Source: JABDGM01 sp963738665
GTDB taxonomy: Bacteria; Planctomycetota; Planctomycetia; Pirellulales; Lacipirellulaceae
Direction of reading: 5' to 3'
Assembly: GCA_963738665.1 (NCBI GenBank)
Contig: CAVTXL010000010.1
Coordinates: forward strand, 124,001-188,000
DNA: 64,000 nucleotides
The position numbers were made by a program, and so were the translations under genes. Position 1 is the stretch's first letter, and each line of letters begins with the position of its first letter. Below, piece by piece: positions 26,483-36,533 of the stretch. The notes beneath the pieces were generated by a model that made no database searches, was not told the origin of the DNA, and worked only from the letters and a program-made list of their open reading frames with translations.

Positions 26483-29065
26483 TTAGCTGCCCGCCGCCAC
26501 GTCATCGCCTTCGGCGGCTCCCGCTCCCGCTCCCGCCCCGGCGCCGGCCAATTCTGGCTCGGCCGGGGCGTCCTTCGTCGTTTGCGCGTCGAATACCAGC
26601 TGCTTCTTGTCGCCCACCTTCTTGACCTCGACCTTGATCAGGTCCTTGCCGGCAAACTCGCCCTTGAGCAGCTCCTCGGCCAGCGGGTCTTCGATAAACG
26701 TCTCGATCGCTCGCCGCAGCGGCCGGGCGCCGAAATCGGTGTTCGAGCCCTTCTTGATCAAAAACTCCTTGGCCTCGTCCGTCAGCTCGATGGCCAGGCC
26801 CTTTTCCTCCAGCCGCTTGCGGACCTTACCCAGCTCCAGGTCGATCACTTCCTTGAGGTTCTCGTCCGTCAAGTGGCGGAAGACGATGATGTCATTCACG
26901 CGGTTAATGAATTCCGGCCGGAAGACCTTTTCGATCTCGTCCGTCACGCGGGTCTTCATGCTCTCGTACGACGAATCATCACCCTTGCCGGTCGAAAAAC
27001 CGAATTGCGATTCGTTCTTGATCGCCTCGGCGCCCGCGTTGGTGGTCATGATCAAGATCGTGTTGCGGAAGTCGATGTTCCGGCCGAAGCTGTCCGTCAG
27101 CCGACCTTCTTCCATCACCTGCAGCAGCATATTGAACACTTCCGGATGGGCCTTCTCGATTTCATCGAGCAGCACCACGGCGTACGGCCGGCGGCGGATT
27201 TGCTCGGTGAGCTGGCCGCCTTCCTCGTAACCCACATATCCCGGCGGGGCGCCGATCAGCCGGCTCACATTGTGCTTCTCCATGTATTCGCTCATGTCGA
27301 TCTGGATCAGCGCGTCGGCGTCGCCGAACATGAACTCGGCCAGCGCCTTCGCGAGCAGCGTCTTGCCGACGCCGGTCGGCCCGGCGAACACGAACGTGCC
27401 GGTTGGCCGCTTCGGGTCTTGCAGACCGCTACGGCTGCGACGGACCGCCCGGGCGACCGCCTTGATCGCCTCGTCCTGGCTGATCACGCGCTTGTGCAGC
27501 TCGCTCTCCATTTGCATCAGGCGCAAGCTGTCTTCGGTCGTCATCCGCGTCAGCGGAATCCCGGTCATTTTCGAGACCACTTCGGCGATCACGTCCTCGT
27601 CGACGACGCCGCCGTTCTCGCGCGATTTCTCACGCCATTCCTTGGTGATCTGCTGCTTCTTCTTCTTCAGCTTGTCGGCCTGATCGCGCAGCCGGGCCGC
27701 CTGCTCGAAGTCCTGGTTCGCCACTGCCTCTTCCTTCTGCCGATTCAGCGCCTCGACGTCATCGTCGATCTCCTTCAAATTGGGCGGCTTCGACATGCTC
27801 TTGAGCCGAACCCGCGCGCCCGCTTCGTCGATCACGTCGATCGCCTTGTCGGGCAGGCAGCGGCCCGTGATGTAGCGGTCCGACAGCTCGACCGCCGCCT
27901 GGATCGCGTCGTCGGTGATTTGCACACGGTGGTGCTCTTCGTACCGATCGCGCAGGCCGCGGAGAATCTCCACCGTATCTTTCGGCGTCGTCGGGTCGAT
28001 GAGAATCTCTTGGAAGCGCCGCGCCAGTGCCGAATCTTTCTCGATGTACTTGCGATACTCATCCAGCGTCGTCGCGCCAATGCATTGAATCTCGCCGCGG
28101 GCCAGGGCCGGTTTCAGCACGTTCGAGGCGTCGATCGCGCCCTCGGCGCCGCCGGCGCCGACGAGCGTGTGCAGCTCATCGATAAACAGAATCGTGTTCT
28201 TCGCCCGGCGGACTTCGTTCATCACCGCCTTGATCCGCTCTTCGAATTGGCCGCGGTACTTCGTACCGGCCACCATCATCGCAAGGTCGAGCACGACGAT
28301 TCGCCTGTCCAAGAGCAGCTCGGGCACATCTCCTTCGATGACCCGCTGTGCGAAGCCTTCCACGATGGCCGTCTTGCCGACGCCTGCTTCGCCCAAGAGG
28401 ACCGGATTGTTCTTCGTCCGGCGGCTCAAGATTTGGATCGCCCGTTCGATCTCTGTCTCACGGCCGATCACGGGGTCGAGCTTCTTCTGCCGGGCCAGCT
28501 CCGTGAGGTCGCGGCCGAAACTGTCGAGGGCCGGCGTCTTGCTGCGGCTCTTGCGGCCCTCGCCGCTTTCGCCTTCGCCGCCGCCCACTCCGCCGCGGCC
28601 GCCCCGTTCGCTCTCGCCACCTTCAATGCCGTGGCCGAGAAGGTTCAGAACTTCCTCGCGGACCTCTTCCAGCTTCAGGCCCAGGTTCATCAGCACTTGC
28701 GCGGCCACGCCTTCCTGCTCGCGCAACAGTCCAAGCAAGATGTGTTCGGTGCCGACGTAGTTGTGATTCAGGTTGCGGGCCTCTTCCATCGAGTACTCGA
28801 TGACCTTCTTCGCCCGCGGCGTCTGCGGCAGCTTGCCCATCGTGACCATGTCCGGCCCGCTCTGAACAAGCTTCTCCACCTCCAGACGAATCTTCCGCAG
28901 ATCGACGTCGAGGTTCTTCAACACATTGGCTGCCACGCCGCTCCCTTCCTTGATCAGCCCCAAGAGAACGTGCTCGGTCCCAATATATTCGTGGTTGAAG
29001 CGCTGGGCCTCTTGATTGGCCAGCTGCATCACCTTTCTCGCACGGTCGGTAAATCGTTCGTACAT
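26483..29065 (-). CDS. clpC: ATP-dependent Clp protease ATP-binding subunit ClpC
   Basis: An AAA+ unfoldase that feeds substrates to ClpP. 860 residues from the ATG at 29065 (MYERFTDRARKVMQLANQEA). Two Clp-N repeats (about 1-145) are followed by D1 with GEAGVGKTAIVEG, a UVR-type coiled segment (about 420-460, AVANQDFEQAARLRDQADKL) and D2 with GPTGVGKTLLAKALAEF. The C-terminus ends in an Ala/Gly tail. The open frame extends 33 codons upstream, but family similarity starts at MYERF. No frameshift. A long antisense open frame across it (26582-29254) is a GC-bias shadow. No gene is supportable at 29066-29528. Confidence 0.97.
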   Translation of the reverse strand: MYERFTDRARKVMQLANQEAQRFNHEYIGTEHVLLGLIKEGSGVAANVLKNLDVDLRKIRLEVEKLVQSGPDMVTMGKLPQTPRAKKVIEYSMEEARNLNHNYVGTEHILLGLLREQEGVAAQVLMNLGLKLEEVREEVLNLLGHGIEGGESERGGRGGVGGGEGESGEGRKSRSKTPALDSFGRDLTELARQKKLDPVIGRETEIERAIQILSRRTKNNPVLLGEAGVGKTAIVEGFAQRVIEGDVPELLLDRRIVVLDLAMMVAGTKYRGQFEERIKAVMNEVRRAKNTILFIDELHTLVGAGGAEGAIDASNVLKPALARGEIQCIGATTLDEYRKYIEKDSALARRFQEILIDPTTPKDTVEILRGLRDRYEEHHRVQITDDAIQAAVELSDRYITGRCLPDKAIDVIDEAGARVRLKSMSKPPNLKEIDDDVEALNRQKEEAVANQDFEQAARLRDQADKLKKKKQQITKEWREKSRENGGVVDEDVIAEVVSKMTGIPLTRMTTEDSLRLMQMESELHKRVISQDEAIKAVARAVRRSRSGLQDPKRPTGTFVFAGPTGVGKTLLAKALAEFMFGDADALIQIDMSEYMEKHNVSRLIGAPPGYVGYEEGGQLTEQIRRRPYAVVLLDEIEKAHPEVFNMLLQVMEEGRLTDSFGRNIDFRNTILIMTTNAGAEAIKNESQFGFSTGKGDDSSYESMKTRVTDEIEKVFRPEFINRVNDIIVFRHLTDENLKEVIDLELGKVRKRLEEKGLAIELTDEAKEFLIKKGSNTDFGARPLRRAIETFIEDPLAEELLKGEFAGKDLIKVEVKKVGDKKQLVFDAQTTKDAPAEPELAGAGAGAGAGAAEGDDVAAGS

Positions 29066-29528
29066 GCCCGTCTCCGGATGTTCAAATTCGTTCACAGGCT
29101 GCCCAGCTGCCCGGGCCGCCTTCGCTGTCGTAATTGTACGAGTGCGGTCAATCGAACGCCGCACATCCCGTTATCCAATTGTCCCGATCCGTCATTCACC
29201 TCAACAACCTTCGCCCATCCTATCCGAGGCCGTTCGCTGCGCCCAATCCAATGAGAATCAATCTCCACCGCCGTGGCACTGCAACGGCGACGATTCGCCC
29301 CCCTTCGGCACGCCCCACAGCGTTACCTCCGGCCGCACGTTTCCCTGCAAACCTGCTGCGAGCCCACCGAAGTTTAGCCCCCGAAATCGCTCGAATCAAG
29401 GCAACCCCCAGCCCCCTATTATCTTACGTCGCGGCTCGAATTCGCCACCTGCTATCAAAATCGGTATCGCAGCGGTATGATGAATTGCTTGACCGACGAA
29501 CCCAACTGCCGCGCTGTGTGAGGACGTG

Positions 29529-29734
29529 ATGCGCACCGTTGGAGTCAGCCTCCGATCGGCACTAATCTGGTTGACCGGAGCCGCATTCTGGCTGATCGCC
29601 GTCCAGAGGACGCGCTTTCGCGCCTGCCGGTCGGAATCATCGCTACCCTGGCAGCGGTGGGCACGGCCTACTGGTTTCGGGCGTCACTGGCCGGCACTGT
29701 TGGGTATATTTTGGCAGTCGGTATGATCGTTTGA
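29529..29734 (+). CDS. Small two-helix membrane protein, with one frameshift
   Basis: MRTVGVSLRSALIWLTGAAF gives one hydrophobic helix. After a missing G near 29610 (CAGAG read as CAGGAG) the frame continues EDALSRLPVGIIATLAAVGT through VGYILAVGMIV, a second and third hydrophobic stretch. Repaired length is 68 residues. It lies just upstream of thiE. No family recognised. Confidence 0.4.
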
Positions 29735-29789
29735 TTACTTATCGCAATTATCATGCCAGCGATTGAGTAGTGGGGACACTCGCGCCGCT

Positions 29790-30848
29790 ATGCCCTCCAC
29801 GCCGCTAATGCGGATGATTGACGCCGCGGTAAACCGCGCCGGCGAAGGTCTGCGCGTCGTGGAGGATTTCACCCGCTTCGTCCTCGACGACGTCCACCTC
29901 ACGCGGCTGGCCAAAGCGCTGCGACACAACTTCGCCGACGCGGCCAAATTGATCGCCGCCAGCGATCGCCACTCGGCCCGCGAAACACAGCGCGACGTCG
30001 GCACACTCATCGCAACGCCCAACGAGATGGCGCGGGCCGACGCCTGGGAGGTCTGCGTCGCCGGGCTCAAAAGGGCCGAGCAATCCCTCCGCAGCCTCGA
30101 AGAATACGGTAAGCTCGCCGACGCCAAGTTCGCAGACGAGATCCAAAGAATCCGCTATCGACTCTACACGCTCGAAAAGGCGATTGACACCGAACGCACT
30201 AGTTGCGAGTGGCTGGCCAGCGTCCGGCTGTGCGTCCTCATCGACGGCGGCGACTCGTCCGACAGGTTCACGCAGCTCGTCGCGCAACTTGTGGCCACCG
30301 GCGTCGGCATCATCCAGCTCCGCGACAAACAGCTCGCCGACCGCGAGCTGGCCGCCCGCGCGCGGCTGCTCGTCGAAGCGACCCGCGGCAAGCCCACGCT
30401 CGCCGTCATCAACGACCGCACCGATATCGCCGCGGCCACGCACGCCGACGGCGTTCACCTCGGACAAGACGATCTCTCGGTGAAAGACGCCCGCACGATT
30501 GTCGGCACGCGGATGCTCGTGGGCGTCTCGACTCACTCGCTCGAACAGGCCCGCGCGGCCGCCCTCGACGGCGCGAATTATCTCGGCGCGGGCCCCACGT
30601 TCCCATCGTGCACCAAATCGTTCAGCGCATTCCCCGGCCTCGACCTGCTCCTCGCGATCGCCGCGGAAATCCGCCTGCCGACGTTCGCCATCGGCGGCGT
30701 CGATGCCGACAACCTCAGCGACGTGCTAGCGACCGGCATTGCCCGGGTGGCGATCGGAGCAGCCATCACTGCCGCAGCCGACCCCGCCCGAGTAGCTGCG
30801 AAATTCGCTGAATCCCTCAGTTCGCTCAACAGCTCTTCCACGCGCTAA
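29790..30848 (+). CDS. thiE: Thiamine-phosphate synthase with N-terminal ThiD2 domain
   Basis: Couples HMP-pyrophosphate and the thiazole phosphate to thiamine phosphate. 352 residues. Residues 1-135 are a helical ThiD2-type domain (MIDAAVNRAGEGLRVVEDFT). Residues 140-350 are the ThiE barrel with VGIIQLRDKQL, VINDRTDIAAATHADGVHLG, GAGPTFPSCTKS and FAIGGVD, the phosphate- and pyrophosphate-binding loops. The ATG at 29790 is preferred over an upstream in-frame TTG. Confidence 0.93.
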   Translation: MPSTPLMRMIDAAVNRAGEGLRVVEDFTRFVLDDVHLTRLAKALRHNFADAAKLIAASDRHSARETQRDVGTLIATPNEMARADAWEVCVAGLKRAEQSLRSLEEYGKLADAKFADEIQRIRYRLYTLEKAIDTERTSCEWLASVRLCVLIDGGDSSDRFTQLVAQLVATGVGIIQLRDKQLADRELAARARLLVEATRGKPTLAVINDRTDIAAATHADGVHLGQDDLSVKDARTIVGTRMLVGVSTHSLEQARAAALDGANYLGAGPTFPSCTKSFSAFPGLDLLLAIAAEIRLPTFAIGGVDADNLSDVLATGIARVAIGAAITAAADPARVAAKFAESLSSLNSSSTR

Positions 30849-30956
30849 ACAAGGCTCGCCACAGCCGCCCAAGCCACCTATTCTTATGGAGGATGTCGCG
30901 TAGACGCCCGAAGTCACTGAACCCTCACCCCCGCCCCCTGCTCCGTCACCCGTCCC

Positions 30957-32052
30957 ATGCTCCACGCGATCATCATGGCCGGCGGCAGTGGCACGCGGTT
31001 TTGGCCCGCCAGCCGCGTCGATACGCCTAAGCAACTTCTGCAGCTCGTCGGCGGCCAGACGATGCTGCGGCAGACGGTCGACCGCCTGGGCGGCTTGTTC
31101 CGAACCAACGCCGACTGATCGTGACGAACAAGCGCCTGGTGAAAGCCACTCGCGAACAGTTGCCTGAGCTGCCGGCGAGCGCCATCGTGGGCGAACCGTG
31201 CAAGCGCGATACGGCCCCGTGTATTGGACTCGCGGCATTGCTTGTCAGTCGTAGCGATCCGGATGCGATAATGGTAGTGATGCCGGCGGACCATGTGATT
31301 CGCCCGTCTGGCAAATTCCGAGATTCGATTCGCATGGCCGTAGCAATGGTCGAAGAATCGCCCGAACGAATCGTTACCTTCGGCATTCGACCGACATACC
31401 CCGCCGAAATCTTTGGATACATTCATCGAGGCAAGGAACTCTGGTTTCCGACCTCATATACGGCAAAGCCTGTGTCCCTTGCATTCGCCGTTAGGCGATT
31501 CAAAGAAAAACCGAGTGCCCAGCTCGCCCAAGAATATCTCGATTCGCGCGAATACTATTGGAACAGCGGCATTTTCGTCTGGCGCCAAAAGCCATCCTCG
31601 ACGCGCTCCGCTGGCGGCAGCCGGAAACGCTGGCGCACTTGCAAAAAATCGTCGACGCCTGGGACACAAATCAGCGCGATGAAGTGTTCGCTCGAGAGTT
31701 CGCCGCCATTAAACCGATCTCAATCGATTACGCCGTCATGGAAAACGCCAGAGACGTCGTCGTCATCGAAGCGATCTTCGAGTGGGACGACCTCGGCGGC
31801 TGGCAATCGCTCGCCCGTCTGGCCGGCAGCGACGAGCACGGGAACACGGTGATTGGCAAACATCTGGCCATCAACACCCAAGGCTCGATCGTTCGTACGA
31901 CGGACGACCACCTGATCGTCACGCTGGGCCTCAAAGACTGCATCATTGTCCACACGCCGAACGCCACACTCGTGGCCAGCAAACACGACGAAGAACACAT
32001 CCGCCAGATCGTAAAGCAACTCGAAGAACTCGGCTGGACCGAGCATTTGTAA
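30957..32052 (+). CDS. Mannose-1-phosphate guanylyltransferase, with two frameshifts
   Basis: Makes GDP-mannose from mannose 1-phosphate and GTP. The N-terminus MLHAIIMAGGSGTRFWPASR carries the nucleotidyltransferase loop. RFKEKPS and YYWNSGIFVW are the sugar-binding signatures of the ManC type. Two breaks each need one added G: near 31103 to give GGLVPNQRRLIVTNK, and near 31582 to give FVWRPKAILDALRW. The repaired protein is 365 residues, the normal length without an isomerase domain. It lies 7 kb upstream of the GT4/GH130 cluster, which could use GDP-mannose. Confidence 0.9.
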
Positions 32053-32110
32053 TTGAAAGACAAGCGTCTCATTCGCCGCTGCGCGGCTCGCGACGAAAAT
32101 GGATGGTTCA

Positions 32111-33126
32111 ATGCCACAGCTTACCCGGCGTCAATTCGCTGCTGCCGCGGCGGCCATCGCACTCGGCGCCGGCCGCGCACTCTCGCAACAGCCGGCGCTA
32201 ACCGATCCGAACGCCTCGTTCACACTCGACCAACTCATGAACATCTTCACCAAAACGGCCGGCGGCACGCAGTATTGGGCCGACGTCTGGTTTCTTCACC
32301 AGTGGCGCATTCAACGCAACGTATTCACGGGCCGCTATCGCCTGCTCGACCGCGACAACCACCGCCACGCCTCGGGCACGCTCGATGAGTGCCGCCAGGA
32401 AGTCGACACCATTCGGACTCGCGAAAACCTTCCGCCCATGCAGGGCAAAGCCGTCATCGTTCTGCATGGCCTGTTCCGCACCCGCTCCGGCATGCAGTCG
32501 CTATGCGACTCGCTCGAAAAGGATGGCGGGCACTCCACGTTCAATGTCGGCTACCCCACCACGCGCGGCAGCGTCGCCGAGCACGCCGCTTCCCTCGACA
32601 GCGTCGTTCAAAGTCTCGCCGGCGTCACTGAGCTCAACTTCGTCGGCCACAGCCTCGGCAGCCTCGTGGTCCGCCACTGGCTCGGCGAGCTACTGGCCGG
32701 CGACCGCAAGCTCCTCGCCGGCCAACAGCTCGGCCGCATGGTCATGCTGGCCCCGCCCAATCAGCACCCGCAAATCGCCACCGCGCTGATCCGCGGCGAG
32801 TTGGCCCAGGCCGTCGCCGGCGCCGCCGCCACCGAGCTCGCCACTGGCTGGGACACCCTTGCCCCAAAGCTGGCCACGCCGCCGTTTGATTTCGGCATCT
32901 TGGCCGGGGGCCGCGGCGACGGCCGCGGTTTCAACCCGCTCCTGGCCGGCGATGACGATGCGGTGATCACCGTCGAATGCCGCGCCTCGCCGGCGCACGC
33001 GATTTTCGCCTGTTGCCGGTTCTCCACAGCTTTATCATGTTGGACGCCCGCGTCAAAGAACTGACGCTCCGCTTCCTTAAGCACGGCCACTTCGAAACCG
33101 AAGCAACACGGCAACCGATCGCGTAG
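32111..33126 (+). CDS. Exported alpha/beta-hydrolase (lipase/esterase-like), with one frameshift
   Basis: An N-terminal twin-arginine-like signal (MPQLTRRQFAAAAAAIALGA) suggests Tat export. The hydrolase core has VIVLHGLFRTRSGM (oxyanion region) and FVGHSLGSLVVRHW (nucleophile elbow GHSLG). The frame as read ends at 33064, but one added base near 32981 gives VECRRLAGARDFRLLPVLHS with the expected catalytic His and an end at 33126, for 338 residues. Substrate unknown. Confidence 0.78.
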
Positions 33127-33132
33127 TCATTT

Positions 33133-33259
33133 CGCTCCGCGAAATGCGCAGCGGGAGGGCGAGGCCCCCGCCAAGCCGCGACGTGGGGAGCGACGAAAGG
33201 CTCAGCAGGAGCTTCGCCCTCCCATTCCATTGTGCAGGCGTAACCGCTCCGCGAAATGC
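33133..33259. repeat. Inverted-repeat element flanked by 15-base direct repeats
   Basis: GGGAGGGCGA (33153-33162) and TCGCCCTCCC (33214-33223) pair perfectly. The whole is flanked by exact copies of CGCTCCGCGAAATGC at 33133-33147 and 33245-33259. Open frames through it are not genes. It lies between the hydrolase and ruvX. Confidence 0.6.
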
Positions 33260-33294
33260 TTCCTCTCGCCGAGCGAGACGACTACACTGCATTC

Positions 33295-33735
33295 ATGCTC
33301 ATCGCCGGAATTGATCATGGAGCAGTCCGCATCGGCATCGCCTTGGCGGACACATCCGTTGGCATCGCCTCGCCTTATCAAATCTACCACCGCCGCGGCC
33401 CGGCCAACGACGAGCACTTCTTTCGCCAGCTCGTGACGGAAGAGCAGATCGAAAAGTTTGTCATCGGCCTGCCCGTTCATTTGAACGGCGCTGAAAGCCA
33501 GCAGTCGACGGCCGCCCGCGAGTTTGGAAAATGGCTCTGTGGTGTAAGCGGTCTGCCGATCGAATTCTTCGATGAGCGTTTTTCCACCGCCGAAGCGGAG
33601 AGGATTTTGCAGTCCGCTCAATTGACTACTAAGCAACGCAAAGCCCGCCGCGATCAGCTTGCCGCTCAAATCATGCTTACGGCCTACCTGGAGGCCGGTG
33701 CTCGGAACGACGATAGGCCGGGTGGCATCGACTAA
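33295..33735 (+). CDS. ruvX: RuvX/YqgF-type putative Holliday junction resolvase / pre-16S rRNA nuclease
   Basis: 146 residues with an RNase H-like fold. LIAGIDHGAVRIGIALAD carries the first catalytic Asp, FVIGLPVHLNG the second strand and FFDERFSTAEAE the acidic Glu, as in YqgF. The ATG at 33295 is internal to a longer frame; the family begins with this strand. YqgF acts in rRNA 5' maturation in Escherichia coli. Confidence 0.85.
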   Translation: MLIAGIDHGAVRIGIALADTSVGIASPYQIYHRRGPANDEHFFRQLVTEEQIEKFVIGLPVHLNGAESQQSTAAREFGKWLCGVSGLPIEFFDERFSTAEAERILQSAQLTTKQRKARRDQLAAQIMLTAYLEAGARNDDRPGGID

Positions 33736-33881
33736 GGAAGTTTGAAAACATGTCGGTTTGCAAGGTTTCTCACCCTGGGAAAGAATGCTCTGCGAGCGTA
33801 CAAACGAAATGGGACCAAGCGGTGGTCTCAAGCGCGTGACACAGTTTCGTTAGAACCATTGTGACGATATCAAGAACTCAG

Positions 33882-34634
33882 ATGGCGATGATCGACATCC
33901 GGAACTTGGGCAAAAGTCATGGCCCACTTCGCGTGCTGGACGGCGTGAGCATTGCCGTCGAGAAGGGGGAAGTGGCCACGATCGTCGGTCCGTCGGGAGG
34001 CGGCAAGAGCACGCTGCTAAGGTGCATCAACGGTCTGGAGACGTTTGAGGAGGGGGACATCCAGGTCGATGAGATTCGGCTACGGCCGGGCGAGCGGACG
34101 GACGGGGCAGGGCAGTTGCTGCGCGAGCTGCGGCGCCGGGTGGGGATGGTGTTTCAGCAGTTTCACTTGTTTCCGCACATGAATGTGCTGGAGAACGTGA
34201 TGTCGGGCCCGCTGTATGTGCTGAAGCGGCCGCGCGAACAGTGCGCGGCTCAGGCCCGGCAACTTCTGGCGCACGTCGGCTTGGACGACAAGCTGACCGC
34301 CAGGCCGGAGCAGCTTTCGGGCGGGCAGCAGCAACGGGTGGCGATTGCGCGGACGCTGGCGATGGCGCCAGAGGCGATCTTGTTCGACGAGCCGACCAGC
34401 GCGCTCGACCCGCGAATGGCGGCCGAGGTGATAAGCGTCATCGCCGACCTTGCTCGCGGCGGCCAAACGATGATCGTCGTCACGCACGCGATCGGTTTCG
34501 CCCGCAACGTTTCGCATACGGTGCATGTGATGCACGGCGGGCGGATTATCGAGTCGGGCCCGCCGCGGCAAGTGTTCGACGAGCCGCGCGACGAGGTGAC
34601 GCGGGCGTTTCTGGCCGAGACGAAAGCGAATTGA
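33882..34634 (+). CDS. Amino-acid ABC transporter ATP-binding protein (GlnQ-like)
   Basis: 250 residues. Walker A GPSGGGKST, Q-loop VFQQFHLFPHMNVLENV, signature LSGGQQQRVAIARTLA, Walker B ILFDEPTSALDP and the switch His in VVTHAIGFAR are all intact. The FQQFHLFPHMNVL region is typical of polar amino-acid importers. It has no transporter neighbour; the binding-protein/permease fusion at 15330-16835 lacks an ATPase and is the likely partner. No gene is supportable at 34635-34870. Confidence 0.92.
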   Translation: MAMIDIRNLGKSHGPLRVLDGVSIAVEKGEVATIVGPSGGGKSTLLRCINGLETFEEGDIQVDEIRLRPGERTDGAGQLLRELRRRVGMVFQQFHLFPHMNVLENVMSGPLYVLKRPREQCAAQARQLLAHVGLDDKLTARPEQLSGGQQQRVAIARTLAMAPEAILFDEPTSALDPRMAAEVISVIADLARGGQTMIVVTHAIGFARNVSHTVHVMHGGRIIESGPPRQVFDEPRDEVTRAFLAETKAN

Positions 34635-34870
34635 ACGAACCTGCAACACGAATAACGGCAAACGAAGCAGTTGATGTTGAACGGCCGGAAGCCTGCCCGC
34701 TCGCGTTCAGCGAATGGTTCGTCGCTGCGTTACCATTTACGCCGATTCTTATAACCGCGAGGGAAGCAGACTCAGATACTCACGGACTTCAAGCTGCATC
34801 CGATCGATCTCCGCAAGAAGCCTACTGATGAAAGTGGACAGTTCGTCGGATTGGATTCCGTTTCACGGAG

Positions 34871-35446
34871 ATGCCGGACTTGAGCTTGAAAATGCCTGAT
34901 GCGTTAAGGGTTGCATCGAGTTCTTGGCTCGAACGGCTCGACCCGCTGGACTATCCCCAATGGCCCCTGACCACGATCGGCAAACGCGAGGGCGCCAGAT
35001 TTGTCGCCGACCTGACCGAAATCCTCGATGCGGTCGTCTCCTGTAAGGTCGGGCGAAAGCAGTTCGAGAATCTACTTACGGCCGCCATGCCGCCCGCTCT
35101 GCGCCGCGCCTGGAATCATCGCCAGTCGCGCCGTTACCTCAAACAAGCTATGAAGTACGTCGACAAACGCGACAGATTCAAAGATCCATTCTTATCACCC
35201 AAACAACGGCGACAGGACGCCGAGTTTCGCCGCGAGGTGACTCGAGTGATGAACGCGGCCCTGAACTCCCCAGCCCTAAAGAAGCCGCCGGCCGCCCCGT
35301 CGGCGCACAACGGAATCGCCCCAGAAACGGGGGGTTCTTCCTGCCCCCCGAGGACAAACTCCCCAGATAAATCCTCACCCACACTGCAAAACCAGCGGCC
35401 GGCGCAGCCGCCGGCGCCGTCGGGTGAGGCGAAAGTCGCCGATTAA
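34871..35446 (+). CDS. Hypothetical protein with basic helical core and Pro-rich tail
   Basis: 191 residues; the ATG at 34892 is an alternative start. Residues 15-135 are predicted helical and rich in Arg/Lys (LRRAWNHRQSRRYLKQAMKY). The last 55 residues are Pro/Ser-rich and probably disordered. No family recognised and no signal peptide. It stands alone upstream of tRNA-Ser, which lies on the other strand. Confidence 0.5.
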   Translation: MPDLSLKMPDALRVASSSWLERLDPLDYPQWPLTTIGKREGARFVADLTEILDAVVSCKVGRKQFENLLTAAMPPALRRAWNHRQSRRYLKQAMKYVDKRDRFKDPFLSPKQRRQDAEFRREVTRVMNAALNSPALKKPPAAPSAHNGIAPETGGSSCPPRTNSPDKSSPTLQNQRPAQPPAPSGEAKVAD

Positions 35447-35551
35447 AGCACCGCCAAAAAAAGCAAATCAAATAAGGCCGCAAATGCCCAGAGAGCGGGA
35501 GCCCGTGACGCGAGCCAGGGATTCCTGGCAATCGCCCGGAAGTCAGCTCAG

Positions 35552-35634
35552 CGGAGGGCAGGGGACTCGAACCCCCAACCGCTTACGCGGCACCTGATTT
35601 CGAGTCAGGCTGCTGGCCAATTCGCTTACCCTCC
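35552..35634 (-). tRNA. tRNA-Ser (anticodon CGA)
   Basis: On the minus strand the acceptor GGAGGGT pairs with GCCCTCC. The anticodon arm CCTGA-CTCGAAA-TCAGG places CGA in the loop, the long variable arm GCCGC-GTAA-GCGG is typical of class II tRNAs, and the T arm is GGGGG-TTCGAGT-CCCCT. The 3' CCA is not encoded. The stretch 35635-36016 shows no gene. Confidence 0.93.
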
Positions 35635-36016
35635 GGGCGCGGCCGGGGCCTGGCGGCCGCGGCTGCATGACGAGACTAATTTATCGGGGTGCTGGCTCGG
35701 CGGCAAGGCGAGGGGACCGGTTCGATTCGCACGATCACTACATTCGTTAAGCGGCGCGAAACGGTGCATATTACGACGGTTGCCCGCTCAAGTTTCGGAC
35801 TCAGCGGCAGCTAGTTGGGGATGGTTCGTGGCGGAAGCCGCTGTGGCAGCGGATTTGACGGTTTGTGGACGTGCAACTGCCAGGTACACGCGGTGTTTTT
35901 CTTTCCGCGGTGGCGCGGGAGGTGGACGATGAGACTTTTCGATAGCGGTATTGCGTGCCGTCGAACGCGTTTCGATCCGTCCTCCCCTCCCCAAGCGCGA
36001 ACGAGACTCCCTCCCC

Positions 36017-36304
36017 ATGAAACCAACGATCCGAATTATCACGCGCGGCAGCAACGGCGAGCTGCGCACGAAGGACTACACCGCCCACGAAACCGTGCTG
36101 AAGATGCACACGCAGATCGGCATTGACGATTGCAGCACCGATCTTAGCCTGCGCGGGCTGCCCGTGTTTCGCGGTTTAATTGGCCCCATGCCCGAGGTCA
36201 AAGGCGTCGTTCGTTACGAGACGCCGGAAGTCTTCGAGACGCTGACGAAGGAATGGTCGGCCAACTCGCCGACGCGGTCGCGGCGACGGCGGGCGATGCA
36301 TTGA
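36017..36304 (+). CDS. Hypothetical small protein, 3' end possibly frameshifted
   Basis: 95 residues from MKPTIRIITRGSNGELRTKD. LSLRGLPVFRGLIGPMPEVK and VRYETPEVFETLTKEW look coding, but the tail SANSPTRSRRRRAMH does not. One added A near 36253 would continue as EMVGQLADAVAATAGDALRR, a more protein-like helix. No family recognised. Confidence 0.45.
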   Translation: MKPTIRIITRGSNGELRTKDYTAHETVLKMHTQIGIDDCSTDLSLRGLPVFRGLIGPMPEVKGVVRYETPEVFETLTKEWSANSPTRSRRRRAMH

Positions 36305-36429
36305 GACGACGCGGGTCGATAGAGCCGTCGTTTGGCCCGGACGGTTGGCGCTTCCTCGGTAGCGGCGGACTGGTCGCACTTGTGAATGCCGGTACCCGGT
36401 GCTCAGTACGCGGTTCTTGGCTTTGTGGC

Positions 36430-36487
36430 GGACAGGATTGTCCGGTTTGCAATGCGAGCGATAGGACGGACAGGATTATCCGTCCTA
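36430..36487. repeat. Palindromic repeat of the GGACGGAC family, two adjacent units
   Basis: GGACA-GGAT-TGTCC (36430-36443) is followed by TAGGACGGA-CAGGATTA-TCCGTCCTA (36462-36487, 9-base perfect arms). It sits in the 36305-36533 gap, beyond the 3' end of the secreted protein that follows. Confidence 0.6.
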
Positions 36488-36533
36488 GATGGCAATCCGA
36501 TCATCGCACCAGATGGTCGGTCGTACGGCTGCA

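Noticed and set aside
26582..29254. 890-codon open frame antisense to clpC
   Set aside because: It mirrors the clpC codon structure, lacks domain motifs and is explained by high GC3 on the other strand.
30957..32052. Programmed frameshifting in the guanylyltransferase, GT4 or hydrogenase genes
   Set aside because: The breaks lack slippery heptamers with downstream structures, occur at different places in unrelated genes and match a general single-base-loss pattern.
32967..33230. Frame encoding MEWEGEAPAEP
   Set aside because: Lies inside the palindromic repeat at 33133-33259; such peptides are spurious translations of a dispersed repeat.
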